Assembly (NCBI GenBank): GCA_905250115.1
Contig: CAJNOI010000013.1
Span: forward strand, 141,422 to 205,421
Source: Adineta steineri
Lineage: Eukaryota; Rotifera; Eurotatoria; Adinetida; Adinetidae
DNA length: 64,000 nt
Direction of reading: 5' to 3'
The translations under genes and the position numbers were made by a program. Below the pieces are notes generated by a model. That model saw only the letters and a program-made list of their open reading frames with translations. It ran no database searches and was not told the origin of the DNA. Positions 1 to 12,308 of this stretch are shown here, piece after piece. Numbering within the stretch: the first letter of the stretch is position 1; each line of letters opens with the position of its first letter.

Positions 1-228
1 TTTTTTTTCTTCTCTTCTAGCCATCACGAGGACTCACAAATGTCGTTGTCCATTAAAAAGCGGCAAGCGACATATATCCGACCTGTGTAAAACTGTACAT
101 TTATATATATACATATATATATTTATTTATTGTTTACAACCTGTTACAATATTATATTAAACATTCACATATTCTTCTATTATTTATTATTTGCCATATT
201 TCTTCCTTCAAAAATAAAAAAAAACCAA
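1..228 (+). other. Leader region of the ceramide kinase gene
   Basis: A pyrimidine run ends in a good 3' splice site at position 20 (ttctcttctag). This could be the acceptor of a 5' UTR exon, a spliced-leader site, or the last exon of a gene cut off by the window edge. In one frame the first bases after it read a short peptide and then a stop. An AT-rich (TATA)n run at 101-122 lies between this and the ATG at 229. I cannot tell which reading is right. Confidence 0.3.
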
Positions 229-2954
229 ATGCCGTCCATTTTATATTCAACAACATGTTATATCAAAAATGATCTCTATCGTTTACGTATTTATATTGAT
301 GATCAAGATGAAAAATCCGATATAATTTCATCTAAAAATGTTCAATTAAGAACAGATTCTTTGGATATTACCGGAACTGACATTCCATTCAATCGTATAA
401 AACCTGATTTAACTCGATTAAATTTTGAATTATTAAATGATAAAAAAATAAATAATAACATTCCGAATACAATTATTCTTAATCATTTGCTTAATATTCA
501 ACAAACAGCATCAATATCAAAAAAATCTAATAGAAATTTTAGTAATAGTCTTCAGTTACAAACATTAGATGTATCTGATCGAAATACCGATGTTAAAACA
601 ATTCCTATTTTTGAACAATCTCAAGATTCAAGTCAAACACAATTAACTTCAAATAATTCAAAAAGTGGACAATTTAGTTTTCGAAGATTTTTTTCTTCAT
701 TGTCAGATTCAAATAGTGAAGCTATTTTATTATCAAAAACAACAATTAAAATTAATTATGTTGATGTATCAAATTCAATTCGATGGAATATCAAAAGTTT
801 AGAACTTGAAATGGATACAGAAGATGTAGCTAATGAATTATATTCAAATTTAAATTTATGTTTAACAACATTAATACAAAGACCACATCGTTTGTTAGCT
901 TTTGTTAATCCATTATCCGGCAAAGGTAGGAAGAAATCTTGTAAAAATTAATGAAACTCGTTTTTTTCTTCTGTCTGTTCTCTATGGAAACAGTATAAAA
1001 TGACGTCTTTTTAACGATGCGTAAACAAACACCGGAGAATAAAAGCTCGACATACTTCTTTCCTCTCAAGGCAAATTATGCATCTAATTTTAACATCACT
1101 ATAGAATATCAAAAACATTCATGTCTAAAATAAACTTGAACTTCTAGTTTTTTTTCTCTGATATCAATGTATTTAAATAACAATATTGACAAAGGTTAAA
1201 ATTTTGACATATAGATAAGAAATCAAGAGTCATATGTTATTTTGCTCATCATCATCATTATATGATATAAATTTTAGGTCGAGCACGTCCTGTCTATGAT
1301 AAGAAAGTATTACCTATATTTCAAGAAGCAAACATAACTGTTGATACAATATATACAGAACGTGCTAATCATGCACGAGAATATGTTATCAATGAAATAC
1401 TTGATAATTATGATGGTATTATATGTGTTGGTGGTGATGGGATGTTTGCGGAATTATGTCATGGTCTTCTATTAAGAACAGCTCATGACGAGCAAATAAA
1501 TATTAACAACCCACAAGTGAATATAGTACGACCTAAATTGCGAATTGGTATTATACCAGCTGGTTCAACAGATGCTGTCGTTTTTGGCACAACTGGCTTA
1601 AATGATCCAGTTACAAGTGCACTACAAATTATTGTTGGAGAATCACTTTCAATTGATATAACAACAGTAAGAGAACAAATCTTCGTATTTTTTCTTTTCT
1701 GATAAAACACGTTAGCGAGTACTTCAAGAAAGTATATGAGTCATCGATATAGATATTACATTCAAGTAGTGACCGAACAAAATGTCACAGGCGTATAGCT
1801 CGGATACATCGAGTATCCACATTCCATGTACATACATTGTCCAACATCAAAAACTTACTAGTAATTCGTTTTGTCCTAGCGCCCATTCAAGTATGAAAAA
1901 ACTCAATAATATATTATTGACTTAAAATCATTTATTCGAGATATTTTGTCATTAATTCTTATCTCTATATAGGTACACAATGAGAATGGTTTTGTCCGTT
2001 TTATGGCAACAATGCTTGCATATGGATTTTTCGGTGATATTATTCAACAGTCAGATAGATGGCGTTGTCTGGGTCCATTACGATATGATTTAGCTGGATT
2101 TTGTCAATTTATTCGTAATACATCATATCATAGTGAAGTAACACTAACATTATCTCCACATAAACCAACACAAATTCTTCATCCAAAAACAACAACATCA
2201 TCATCATCATCAAATAATAGTGGTATAACATCATCTGTTGCATCTGATTCTCAAAAATTAATAAATACTAGTAATTTATCATTAACAGATGATAGTTTTA
2301 AAACGAAATCTACCGATACAATTGACAAAATTGTAACACCAGTTGTTGCATTTTGTAGTCGAAATTGTGATTTATGTGCTGACGAAGAAAAACATGATCC
2401 TAGTAAAATTCATTTACCATTACAAATTAAACGTGAAGGTAGATATACAACTATCAATTGTCTTAATATGCCATGTCGTTGTGCAAAAAGTAAATATGGA
2501 ATGTCACCATTTGTTCATCTAGGTAATTTTAGTTAAAGAAAAAGAAGAAAAAAAAGACCGAAAATTTTATTTTTTAGGTGATGGATCATTTGATTTAATT
2601 CTTGTTAAACGTTCTTGGCGTACAGGTTTTCTACGTTTTCTATGGCAAGTTGCTAATGATAGTCGAACAATAGAAGATTTACCAAATGTTGAACGATATC
2701 GTGTGAGTGAAGTTCTTATACGTCCAATAAATACAGGTAGAAAGCAAGCAGGTAATTGGTCTTGTGATGGTGAATTAATCCATGGAAATGAAATACAAAT
2801 ACGTGTTCATCGTCAAGCTCTTAGTCTTTTTGCTTCGGGTATACAATTTGAAGAAAAACAAAAAGCTGAAAATATCAAAATATCACCCACAAATTTCTTT
2901 CCATGTTTTCGAAATAAAGACAAGAAAATTTTTCAAGAATCAAATTCTTTTTGA
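229..2954 (+). CDS. CERK: Ceramide kinase (CERK)
   Basis: Four exons: 229-925, 1278-1666, 1973-2522, 2578-2954. Joined they encode about 670 aa in frame; human CERK is about 540. The enzyme phosphorylates ceramide to ceramide-1-phosphate using ATP, at membranes. Residues 1-210 are a poorly conserved N-terminal region where CERK has its PH domain, interrupted by Ser/Asn-rich low complexity. The diacylglycerol-kinase catalytic fold starts at LLAFVNPLSGKG (about 222-233), with the nucleotide-binding GGDG at 284-287 (VGGDGMFAEL). The substrate-region motif GSTDAVVFGTTG follows. The CERK-specific CxxxCxxC cysteine motif is present as CSRNCDLC (C490, C494, C497), after an inserted Ser/Thr-rich linker. 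HLGDGSFDLILVKR completes the C-terminal lobe. I start at ATG 229 because the open frame upstream of it has no ATG. The gene ends 170 bp from the convergent ankyrin gene. A second, more divergent homologue lies 27 kb away. Confidence 0.93.
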
Positions 2955-3058
2955 GTTTCTTATAATACATAGACATACATTCCCTTTTTCTTCTTCTTTT
3001 CTTTTTTTGTTGTTGTTATGGTTATCGTCATATGATTGTATTTCGTTCGTTCTCTTAT

Positions 3059-3079
3059 AATAATAATAATAATAATAAT
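3059..3079. repeat. (TAA)n microsatellite
   Basis: About seven trinucleotide units in the 3' gap between the convergent ceramide kinase and ankyrin genes. Confidence 0.85.
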
Positions 3080-3123
3080 ATTCTTTTAACAAAACGAAAA
3101 CTGATTTTTTTTTATATTGACAA

Positions 3124-5443
3124 TTAAACAAGTTTAGAAAAAAAATCAATTAAATTCTCATAATTAAATTCAGTAGACATTTGTAAACATGTTTTAGTTT
3201 TCATTGTTAAATTTTTATCGGCACCTAATTGAATAAGAGAACGAATTAATTCAATATTATCATAAATTATTGCAAGATGAAGTGGTGTTGCATCTTGATA
3301 ATTACGTTGATTTAAATTTATAGTTGGATAATATTTTATTAATAATTCAATAAGAGGAATTGATTGAAGAGTAACACAAACATGAACAAGACTATTTCCG
3401 GATTGAGCAATTGAATTGATATCTAAGTTCGGTAAATTCTAAAATAATGAATAGATTTCTTTAAATGATGAAAAAAAACTAGAATTAACTCAACTGATTT
3501 AAGTAAATGTTCGATCATAGGAATATTTTCGAGAGTTAATGCATGAAAAAGAATATTTCGATTTTGATCATCAAGAGCATCACCAGTTAATTGTTTAGTT
3601 TTAATGAAATATTCAATACTATCAATATGATCTTTTCTAAATAGAACAACAATTTAACATTAAATAAATTTCCGGAATGTTTAAATTAAACCTTAATGCA
3701 GTTAAAATTCGCATTCGAAATTGTTCTGATGGATCATTGAATGTAGGTTTATCATCATTTTTAGATGACTGACGTTCACCTAGAAAGAAAATATATTGAA
3801 TAAAATTTTAGAGCTATTTCGCAGCCTCATGAAAGTGTCCGAATGTATCAAAAATTTGGTGATTTTTGGTGAAATAATCGCGATCTATGCTAAGTTGCTA
3901 AAAGTGAGGATATGGGTCTTAGGATTTGACTGATTTTTTGCGAAACTTTTTGAAACCGCTACATTCTTAATGATGAAAAATATTACATGTTAAGATATTA
4001 ATATTGTAATTTAATATATTCGAAAGATTTTTATACGTGATCTTTATGATTGAAATGAGAATACGAAATAACTGCTATGTTTAACAGATCGATTTAAATC
4101 AATGACTTATATATTAGGTACTATATTCTTGCACATCAATTACACGTGATATTGAGAAATATCAGTATGAGAGGCTTTAGCATATATATCTATATATTAA
4201 TTATAACCCTAATGAAATCACTCAGATAGGAAGTATGATCAGTTTTTAGATGTGATAAGGCTTATCACAGCCAAAATGTGACCCAAAAATCAAACGTTTT
4301 TTGGTGTTACTATACGTCTAAAAGAACGAACGATGGTCTTTCATGCTCGAATCAAATTAGAAGTGACTCCTGATGATATTCCAAAGGTTGATTTAGCGAT
4401 AGCTCGCAATCATATTTCGACGCAAATTCCATTGACTGAGCTATGGACTTGAAACGGTTAACTATAATTTTTCAAAATACCTTTCAAGTGTCAAAGATTC
4501 GTCAATTAAATTCTTAAAAATCTGTTGTATACAGGGTTCCCGATTGTTTTCAAAAGTGCCGTCATATAGCTTTTCCGACGCATATAATGTAGACAATACT
4601 TAAGCTACACACTTTCTGCGAAATTTTGCCCAAAAAAAGTGTTTTTATTGGAGTTTCTGGCGGAAAAATGGCGAAAATAGCATAAAAATCAGGTTTCTGA
4701 CCAAGTTTTCAGCAGAACTTTAAAAATTTTGGCAGAAAGACAGACAGCTTTTCGAGTTTTGCAGGGGCTAGACCCTGGTTGTATAACTTTAGTGTATGTT
4801 ATATACCTGTTGCTCTACTTTGTTCAAGTGTTTCTTGAATTTTTTCAAAAAATTCAACAGCTGCTGTACATATAGCAACAAGGCCAAATGCGCGTATAGC
4901 TAACATCCATTGTAAATGTAAACGATTATCCATATTCAATGTTAATTCATTTGGTAAACTAGCTAATAAATTTCGATATTGTTCATCACGTTTATAACGA
5001 TTAAATACATCAATAAAATAAATAAAATTATAATCATTTTCAATTGTATATTCTCCTATTTGCTTATCAATATCATGAAGTATTTGTTTAGCAAATTGAT
5101 TTATTTGTATAACATCAACATCATTTGGTGTAAATGCAAGTAATAAATGTTCAATAAATAATTCAAATTCCATTCGAAATAATGATTGTTTATGTTGATA
5201 ATCAAATTGTTTCAACCAAAAATAAATAAAATTAACAAATTTATCTGTTGTTAATGAACGTAATCTTTCTAAACGAGATGATGTTATTTCAAGCCAATTA
5301 TTAAGTAATGATGGATCAAAATAAAAAAGTATTGTATTATTTGTTTCATTAGAATTATCAGTTTCTAATACATTTTCATCAGCACGAAAACCAAAACGAG
5401 ATAAACAAATTAATTCACGAAGATCACGAACACTGCGAGACAT
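3124..5443 (-). CDS. Ankyrin-repeat protein of unknown function
   Basis: Read on the minus strand, four exons: 5443-4807, 3779-3692, 3636-3495, 3438-3124. They join in frame to about 393 aa. The N-terminal 212 residues, in one exon, are alpha-helical and hydrophobic-rich with no motif I recognise. The C-terminal part holds two or three ankyrin units: NRNILFHALTLENIPMIEHL, then GNSLVHVCVTLQSIPLIELL, then DATPLHLAIIYDNIELIRSL followed by GADKNL. Ankyrin repeats usually mediate protein binding, so a scaffold or adaptor role is likely, but no partner is indicated. Exon 3 ends at a less usual donor (CA/GTTGAG), chosen because it alone keeps the frame. Intron 1 is about 1 kb, long for this window, because it contains a MITE at 4532-4777. 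The start at 5443 faces the EF-hand gene across a 472-bp divergent promoter region. Confidence 0.8.
4532..4777. mobile_element. hAT-like MITE in intron 1 of the ankyrin gene
   Basis: A 246-bp non-coding element flanked by a perfect 8-bp direct repeat (gttgtata at 4524-4531 and 4778-4785). Its ends are inverted: CAGGGTTCCCG on the left and, reverse-complemented, CAGGGTCTAGC on the right. An 8-bp target duplication with CAGGG-type termini is the hallmark of hAT-superfamily insertions. There is no transposase, so it would move only in trans. Confidence 0.8.
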
Positions 5444-5915
5444 TATTTATAGAAATGTATAAGACAAATATATCACATAAAAATAAATATAACTAAAACT
5501 AAAAAAAAGAAAAACTTTTAATAAATATTTTTATTTAAAATTTTCTTACATGTGTAGTTTTCCAAGTCAAAGAAAGAAGAAAACAATGTTATGTTACAAA
5601 TTGTAAATAATTATAAGTTGGAATACGAAAAGGCACGAATGAATGATTTTGTGAAGAAAACATAGTTGTTTACATTGATCTGAAACAACGGGAAAAAAAT
5701 CTTTATGACTTCTATGAATCATATAATAACAAAGAATTCTTTTTGTAACCCATGACGTTATCTGCTTCCTGCACTCTCCTTCCTTCGTCAACGGCGAGAA
5801 TATATGTTTTTCTCGTATGATATAGAAAAAAAAATAGAAAAGAAAAGAAAAAGCTAATAATATTATCTATGAAGCCATTTGTGACGCGTACGCTACTTAT
5901 TACTAGAGATATAGA
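5444..5915. other. Divergent intergenic region
   Basis: 472 bp between the starts of the ankyrin (-) and EF-hand (+) genes, so it probably carries both promoters. I see A-rich tracts and no clear TATA box, and no convincing gene. Confidence 0.5.
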
Positions 5916-7159
5916 TTGAAGAAGATGGGTAATCTTCAGTCTGGTCGCAGTGAACGTCCAGAATTGAGTGAACGTGAATTATCCTATATAATTCTTCATA
6001 CAAAATTTACTCGAAAACAGATTAATGATTATCATGTTCGTTTTTTAACTTATTATCCACGTGGTTATGCTACTTATGAACAATTCTGTAATTTATATTC
6101 TGATGAATTAAAACATTTATCTAATTCCCAACCATTGCTTAAACGTTTGTTTCATCATATTGATACGGATAAAAATGGACGATTGAATTTCAAAGAAATT
6201 CTTTTTTTCAAAGCAATTAGTTTACCTGAAACCGATACTGATGAAAAACTACGATGGATTTTTCTCTTTTACGATACAAATGAAGATCAAGAAATCGATG
6301 AATATGAATTTTTAGATTTATGTTATTTAATCTATGATATACATGGACGTATAATAACAAATAATCGATTAGATGAATTAAAATATTTATTTAATAAATT
6401 TGATACGAATAGTAATGGACAATTAAATTGTCATGAATTTATACAATTATGTAAACAATGTACAGATTTACTTGAATTAATGACTCCAATGTTTAATAAT
6501 ACAAAATGGAATTTAAAAGTTAGTTCAATATTTATAGTTTTCTAATCTTATTATTTATTGTTTAGACAGATGATGAATCAATATGTACAGCAACAGCAAC
6601 AACAAATGAACTTACATCGAATCAAATTGAATATTTAAAAAAACGAACAAAATTTTCTTCGAATCAAATTCTTTCTTATTATGAAACATTTCGAACTCGT
6701 TGTCATTCAGGATGTTTAACAAAAATAGAATTTATGAATTTTTATCAACAATTATTACCATCAACTGCATCATCAGAAGTTTATTCCGAATTTATTTTTC
6801 GGGCATTTGATAATTTATCAAAAGATGGTTTTATACAATTTGATGAATTTCTTCTTGCTATTTATATTCATAGTAATTCTAGTACACCACGTGAAAAACT
6901 TGAATGGCTTTATAATGCATATGATCATGATGGTGATGGTATAATTAATTATAATGAAATAAATCAAATAGTTCATGCACTTTTTATTTTATATGGAATT
7001 GATCATGAAAAACATAGTGTAACTTATGTATCATATGAAATTATGGCTATTTTAGATTTAAATAATGATGATAAAATATCAAAACAAGAATTTATGAATA
7101 TGTTAAAAGATAAAGAACTTACGAATTTTTTGGCACCATCGTTTGTTAAACAAAAATAA
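5916..7159 (+). CDS. Double neuronal-calcium-sensor-like EF-hand protein
   Basis: Two exons, 5916-6518 and 6566-7159, give about 398 aa. A second in-frame ATG at 5925 starts MGNLQSG, an N-myristoylation-type end (Gly2) typical of neuronal calcium sensors such as recoverin or VILIP, so 5925 may be the true start. The protein is two NCS-like units in tandem. Each starts with a conserved helix (LSYIILHTKFTRKQINDYH; IEYLKKRTKFSSNQILSYYE) and carries EF-hand loops. Unit 1 has DTDKNGRLNFKE, DTNEDQEIDEYE and DTNSNGQLNCHE. Unit 2 has a weaker NLSKDGFIQFDE, then DHDGDGIINYNE and DLNNDDKISKQE. EF1 of each unit is degenerate, as is usual in NCS proteins. Single NCS proteins are about 190 aa, so this is a duplicated-fused form with up to six Ca2+ sites. 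It probably acts as a membrane-tethered Ca2+ sensor. The intron falls near the join between the units. Confidence 0.85.
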
Positions 7160-7630
7160 AAAAAACTTTTCTTAGTTTCAATGTATATGAACGTAGTTGA
7201 TGAATTAAATAACAAATCAGATTTGTATGAAAAGATGACGCTAGTGAAGATATTCTGTAATTGAATTTTTTAGCACAATGTGCTTCCTATATGTCAATTT
7301 CCGTTCGAACTGTTTTTATTCTTGTTTTGATTACTTCTATGAATAAATTGCATTTCATGAAATACCACATATGTGTATTCGATCAAAACAATTGTTCTCG
7401 AATCATGCAATGATAAGATAAGATGATGACGAAGGGCAAAAAAAAAAGAATGATGAAAGCCATAAATAAATGGAGCAACCTCGTCAAAACAAGACGTAGT
7501 ATTTATGTTTGCTCTCTTTTTATACTCTTCGTCAGTTTGCACTGCAATCGAGGCTCTATCGAAAAACAATCTTATATATTTATGGATGCGACTAGGATTT
7601 CTATTTACTTTCATTATATTCCATTTAGAT
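7160..7630. other. Intergenic region upstream of GABA transaminase
   Basis: Holds the EF-hand gene's 3' UTR and the GABA transaminase promoter and 5' UTR. Open frames here lack homology and run over the true start at 7631. No other feature seen. Confidence 0.5.
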
Positions 7631-10185
7631 ATGAAAGCTTTACGTCTTCTTCAAGCTCGTAGTTTTTCTCACACATATTCTTCATGTCGAGGTTTGTTAA
7701 TTATGAATAATGTAACAATATCAAAAACAAAAACAAATGTGTATTCAATTTAGGAAACAGTGTACTCAGTCAAGAACCATCTGGACCAAAAATGAAAACA
7801 GCAATTCCGGTAAAAGAAAAACGTTTTTTTTTATTTTATAAAATTACTTTTACATATTGATTTCTCTAGGGACCTTTATCTAAACAATATATGAATGATT
7901 TGGAAAAAACTCAAGTAAATTAATCGAATATAATCTTTGTATATATATAAATTACTTTAGAACTCATTAAGTACAATCTTTGTTCTTGATGTTGAAAAAT
8001 CAATTGGAAATTATTCAGTTGATGTTGATGGAAATATTATGTTAGATGTTTATGAACAGATTGCTTCGCTTCCTTTAGGTATCATACTCGAATTTTTTCG
8101 ATAGAAATAATTATATTAAAATGATATTCTCTATTAGGTTATAATCATCCATCAATTCAAAAAGTTTTTCAAAATCCAGAAAATCTAGTTTGTTTTTATC
8201 TTTTTAAAAATAAAATTATTTAATTCGTAATAGAGTCAACTTGTCAATCGACCAGCACTTGGAGTTCATCCAACACCACAATTTATTAAACAAATTAATC
8301 AAACATTACTTCCAGTAATTATTATCTTTATACTATTTTATTTCCCATCAAAACATATCTGTGTTATAGATTGCACCTAAAGGTCTTGAATATGTTCAAC
8401 CAATGATGTGTGGTTCATGTTCAAATGAAAATGCATTCAAAGCAATATGTATTTGGCATGCAAATAAAAATCGTGATGGAAAAGCGTTTACTGAAGAAGA
8501 ATTAAAATCATCATTGTATAATCAAGCACCAGGATGTCCAACAGTTTCGATAATGTCATTTGAAGGAGGTTTTCATGGTCGAACATTTGGTAATAGAAGA
8601 ATAGAGATAAATTATTTTGAATTTATTTATTTATTTTTCTTTAGGTGCATTATCATGTACGCATTCAAAAGCTATTCATAAACTCGATATTCCAAGTTTC
8701 GATTGGCCAATTGCACCATTTCCAAGATACAAATATCCATTAGAAGAAAATCAACGAGAAAATCAAAAAGAAGATGAAAGATGTTTAGCTCGTGTAAGCA
8801 TTTTTTTTTAGAATGAATTTATGATGATATGAAAATTATTTGAGAAATGAATGACATATAAATAGACGTAATCTAGGAGCAGGGGCGTAGTGATTAGGGG
8901 GCGTGTGGGGTGTCACGCCCTCCCCCTGTTTTTGGAACTTAAAGTACTGAAGTTTTGCGCCTCCCTGCCTTGGAGACCTCGCTACGCCCCAGTCTAGGAG
9001 ATATCAATAAGTTAGTAAAGATTCATCTGTGTTCTCTGATAAAATTCGACACCATTCATTGATGAGGAAAATTACTTGAGCAGTTGAAGTATCAGATTTC
9101 TATCTTACGAAAAGAATCTTTCTTATTAATTATTCTATAAGACAAAACTGAAAAGTTTGCTACGACTTGTCTTCGAATGAATCATGCTGATTGCCTTTTA
9201 ACCTTGATTATAATAAGAATGTTTATCATTCATATCAACTATCATTTTGTTTTGATTATAGAACATAAAAGCATTTGATGAATAATTCCCTTTAGGCTTT
9301 GCTTAAAAGCTTTTATTTTTTTTTTATTTAGATCGAAGAATTATTTCATGAATATAAATCAAAACAAAATCCAGTTGTGGGTGTTGTAGTTGAACCTATT
9401 CAAAGTGAAGGTGGGGATTATCATGGTAGTGCAACATTTTTTCAACGTCTGCAAAAACTTATTAAAAAAGTTTGATTATCGATAAGAAAAAAATAATTCG
9501 AAAAATTTCGTTATTTATTTCAGAATAATGCAGCATTACTTATTGATGAAGTACAAACTGGTCTTGGTGCAACAGGAAAATTTTGGGCACATGAACATTT
9601 TAATTTACCTGAATCACCTGATTTAGTTAGTTTTTCAAAAAAATTTCAAACAGGTGGTTATTTTGCAAAAAGTGAATTTCAACCAAAACAGGTTAATTAA
9701 TAACAAGAAAACGAATTATATCGTTGATTTTCTTTTTTTCTTATGTAGCCCTATCGTATATTTAATACATGGATGGGTGAACCAGCAAAAATGTTAGTAC
9801 TTGATGCTATTTTAAAAACAGTTAAACAAGAAAATTTAATCGAAAATACGAAAAAAACTGGTGATGTTTTATTAAATGGTTTGAAAAGTTTAAATCAAAA
9901 ATATCCACAATTATTTTATAATATTCGTGGTCTTGGAACATTTTGCGCATTTGATATGCCAAATGCATCAGTACGAGATAAATTTCTTGTTCAAATGAGA
10001 AATGCTGGTACGTAGGAAAAATAAATCTATGAAATTAGTTTTTAATGAGATTTTTATTTTCTATAGGTATTCAAATGGGAGCATGTGGTGATGTTGCTGT
10101 ACGTTTTCGTCCAGCATTGATTTTTGCCGAAAAACATGCTAATATTGTTCTTGATAAAATGAATGAAGTAGCAAAGAAGTTTTAA
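7631..10185 (+). CDS. ABAT: 4-aminobutyrate aminotransferase, mitochondrial (GABA transaminase)
   Basis: Twelve exons: 7631-7691, 7754-7809, 7870-7914, 7961-8078, 8138-8187, 8234-8314, 8370-8589, 8645-8793, 9332-9469, 9524-9691, 9749-10007, 10067-10185. They join in frame to 487 aa; human ABAT is 500. It transfers the amino group of GABA to 2-oxoglutarate with pyridoxal phosphate, giving succinate semialdehyde in the mitochondrial matrix. The first 20 residues are basic and Ser/Leu-rich, like a targeting peptide. Family landmarks follow: [30 protein letters not shown], the cofactor loop [42 protein letters not shown] and the PLP-lysine segment [12 protein letters not shown] (lysines 345-346). 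The C-terminus has [18 protein letters not shown]. Intron 8 (8794-9331) is enlarged by a MITE at 8880. An AATAAA at 10201 follows the stop closely. Confidence 0.97.
8880..8992. mobile_element. Short hAT-like MITE in intron 8 of ABAT
   Basis: A 113-bp, locally GC-rich element with inverted termini (CAGGGGCGTAG on the left; CTACGCCCCAG on the right, one mismatch when reversed). It is flanked by a perfect 8-bp duplication, tctaggag, at 8872-8879 and 8993-9000. This matches the hAT signature. It has no coding capacity. Confidence 0.85.
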
Positions 10186-11326
10186 ACTGATTTATTAAAA
10201 AATAAATTAATCCGAATATAATCAATTAATAATAAAATTCATTATTTTTCATGCTCGAAATATAATATCTCAATTAATCTTTTCTGGTCGGATTTTGCCG
10301 TAGGGGGGTACGACATTTTTACGAATAGCCAACCGGAAAAGGTTAATTGAATAAATGGTTTTCTTTTTTTGTCTGAGTGTAATGCATGGATACGATAAGA
10401 ATCGATAAGAAATGTTTGTGTAGAAGTAATCAGTATAAGTGTTTTTCAATGATGATAGGAAATAGAACTGTTTAAATTATAAGATAATTACAGAGTTGAT
10501 AAGATTAAATGTGAATATGATTTTTTAATATATTCTTGAGATGCACTAGTAAACCGATACTACACGATGTGACAATTCCACTATTTAAGTGGTATTAACA
10601 AAGTAAGATATTTAATGATTAATAAATATTTCCAAAATTCAGTATCAGATTGCTTTATTAACTCAGACAAAGTAGTATATAATGTTAGTTGATAAATAGG
10701 AGAAATCATGTTGACATTCATTATTCTTGAAGATATTTAATCCATCTATATTCTGATGATGACTGATCAAATGTCACAACAAAACATATTATCAGCATAT
10801 TTATTTAATAGTAGTAAGTTATATTAAATTTCTATTCAAATGTAAATGTCCTGCGAGAATAAGATGAAAATTCCCATCTGTAGCGATACTGTTATGTTTC
10901 ATAGTAGTTTTTATACGTGCAAGACGAATCAATATAGTACTTGATGAAGTTACTATGGTAACGAATTAGAAAAACATACATATATATATATATATCTAAT
11001 ATACAAAAGTAGCTGTTATTAGAATAGCTTCTTCTTGATTTATGTGACAAGTAATAGAACAGCAACATATATAATAATCTCTCTCAATGTCAATGAATGC
11101 CAGAGACATCTATAAAATTATTTTTTGAATTAAAATAACCTTCTACAAGGTTATTAATTATTCTTTTCGTAATTATTTTCAAATTAAATAGAAAAATTTT
11201 TCTAATAAATTTAAAGAATAATTTCATTGCATACAATTTCAAACAAATATTCTCTGGACAATTTAATCATTGTTGCATTTCGCAAGCAGACCAAAACAAG
11301 TAACCAAGCGCGAATTTCTTCAATCA
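10186..11326. other. Intergenic region between ABAT and DPCD
   Basis: Contains the ABAT poly(A) signal (AATAAA at 10201), a stem-loop at 10271-10350 and a short (AT)n run near 10980. A peptide frame near 10757 (MTDQMSQQNILS) has no link to DPCD exon 1 and I do not call it. The rest is AT-rich with no gene seen. Confidence 0.5.
10271..10350. repeat. Imperfect inverted repeat downstream of ABAT
   Basis: Left arm caattaatcttttctggtcg and right arm ccggaaaaggttaattg pair with only a few mismatches around a loop of about 37 bases holding a G run. It lies about 85 bp past the ABAT stop. It could be a tiny MITE or an RNA 3'-end hairpin. No target duplication was found. Confidence 0.55.
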
Positions 11327-12222
11327 ATGACACAATCTACAATATTACCTTGGATTGAAAAATTAAAATCAGCTAAAAAAGCTGGTCTACTTCAAAATGG
11401 TACCGTTTTTTTCTAAAAATTCTTTATCAAAAAAAACAAATCTATAATAATTATTTTAAGATCGAAAAAAGGTTCATTATACATTCGATGATCAAACTGA
11501 AATGGTAGAAGAATATGATGCAAAAACAAACTTACTTTTAAGTAAAATATTTAATATAATTTTTCTCAACAAAAAAAAATAAATATAGTTCGAAAATGGC
11601 GTCAAAAACCAAGCAGTGGTTTAAAAACTCTTGCTTCATCAGATATATGGACATTCGAAATCGGTCAAAGTTATGAAACAAAACCATTAGGAGATAATAC
11701 ACTTGGCATGTCGGAAAGTACAACAACAGTATGTATTCAATTTTTTGTAAAATAAAAATTTGCAAATTTTTCTTTTGATTAGCCATTATTCTCAAGAAAT
11801 GATAAAAATGATTGTTTTGAAATTCGTATAAGAAACTTACCTTATCCAGTTGATATATATCAATTAACCATTGATAAAGATAAACGAGAATTTGTTTTAC
11901 GAACAACAAATAAAAAGTAAATATTTTAATGAAATAAATCAAAAGAATAAACTTATTTGTAGATATTTCAAACGTTTTTCAATTGCTGATCTTGATCGAT
12001 TAAATCTTCCATTAGAAGAAAGTAATTTAGCGTATTCTCATGCAAATAATACATTAATTATAACTGTAAGAATATCCTACTTTTCTTATTAAAAATAAAT
12101 TTTGTTTTTTTATTTAGTATAAAAAACCAAAAGCTATTCTTGATTTCGAAAAAACCGTACATGATGAATTAAAAAAATTAAATATGAAAAAAGAGGGTGA
12201 TAGTGATTGTGCTGTCAGTTAA
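11327..12222 (+). CDS. DPCD: DPCD (deleted in primary ciliary dyskinesia homologue)
   Basis: Six exons: 11327-11399, 11461-11541, 11589-11728, 11783-11916, 11963-12065, 12118-12222. They join to 211 aa; human DPCD is 203. Conserved blocks are clear: WIEKLKSAKKAGLLQNDRKK, KVHYTFDD, VEEYDAKTNLLLIRKWRQK, FEIRIRNLPYPVDIY, FVLRTTNKKYFKRFSIADLD and SHANNTLIITYKKPK. The family is found in ciliated eukaryotes, links to motile-cilium formation, and has been described as a RuvBL1/2 (R2TP) partner with a CS-like fold. A cilium role fits a rotifer, whose corona is ciliated. The stop is only 86 bp from the MCU start on the same strand, with a 3' splice site in between, so co-transcription is plausible. 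Confidence 0.95.
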
Positions 12223-12308
12223 TTAGTGATATTTACAAATGAATGTCGGACGTTTTTTTTTCCTTCATAGTAATTTTACATTTTAGATGTGATTTGTAGA
12301 TTAGAACA

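Noticed and set aside
130..228. N-terminal extension of ceramide kinase
   Set aside because: Open frame but no ATG, hydrophobic AT-driven residues; ATG at 229 starts the protein-like part.
5594..5791. 65-aa minus-strand frame between two genes
   Set aside because: No homology, lies in the divergent promoter region, composition follows base bias.
7423..7662. Frames overlapping the ABAT leader
   Set aside because: Overlap the 5' UTR and exon 1 in other frames; no family resemblance.
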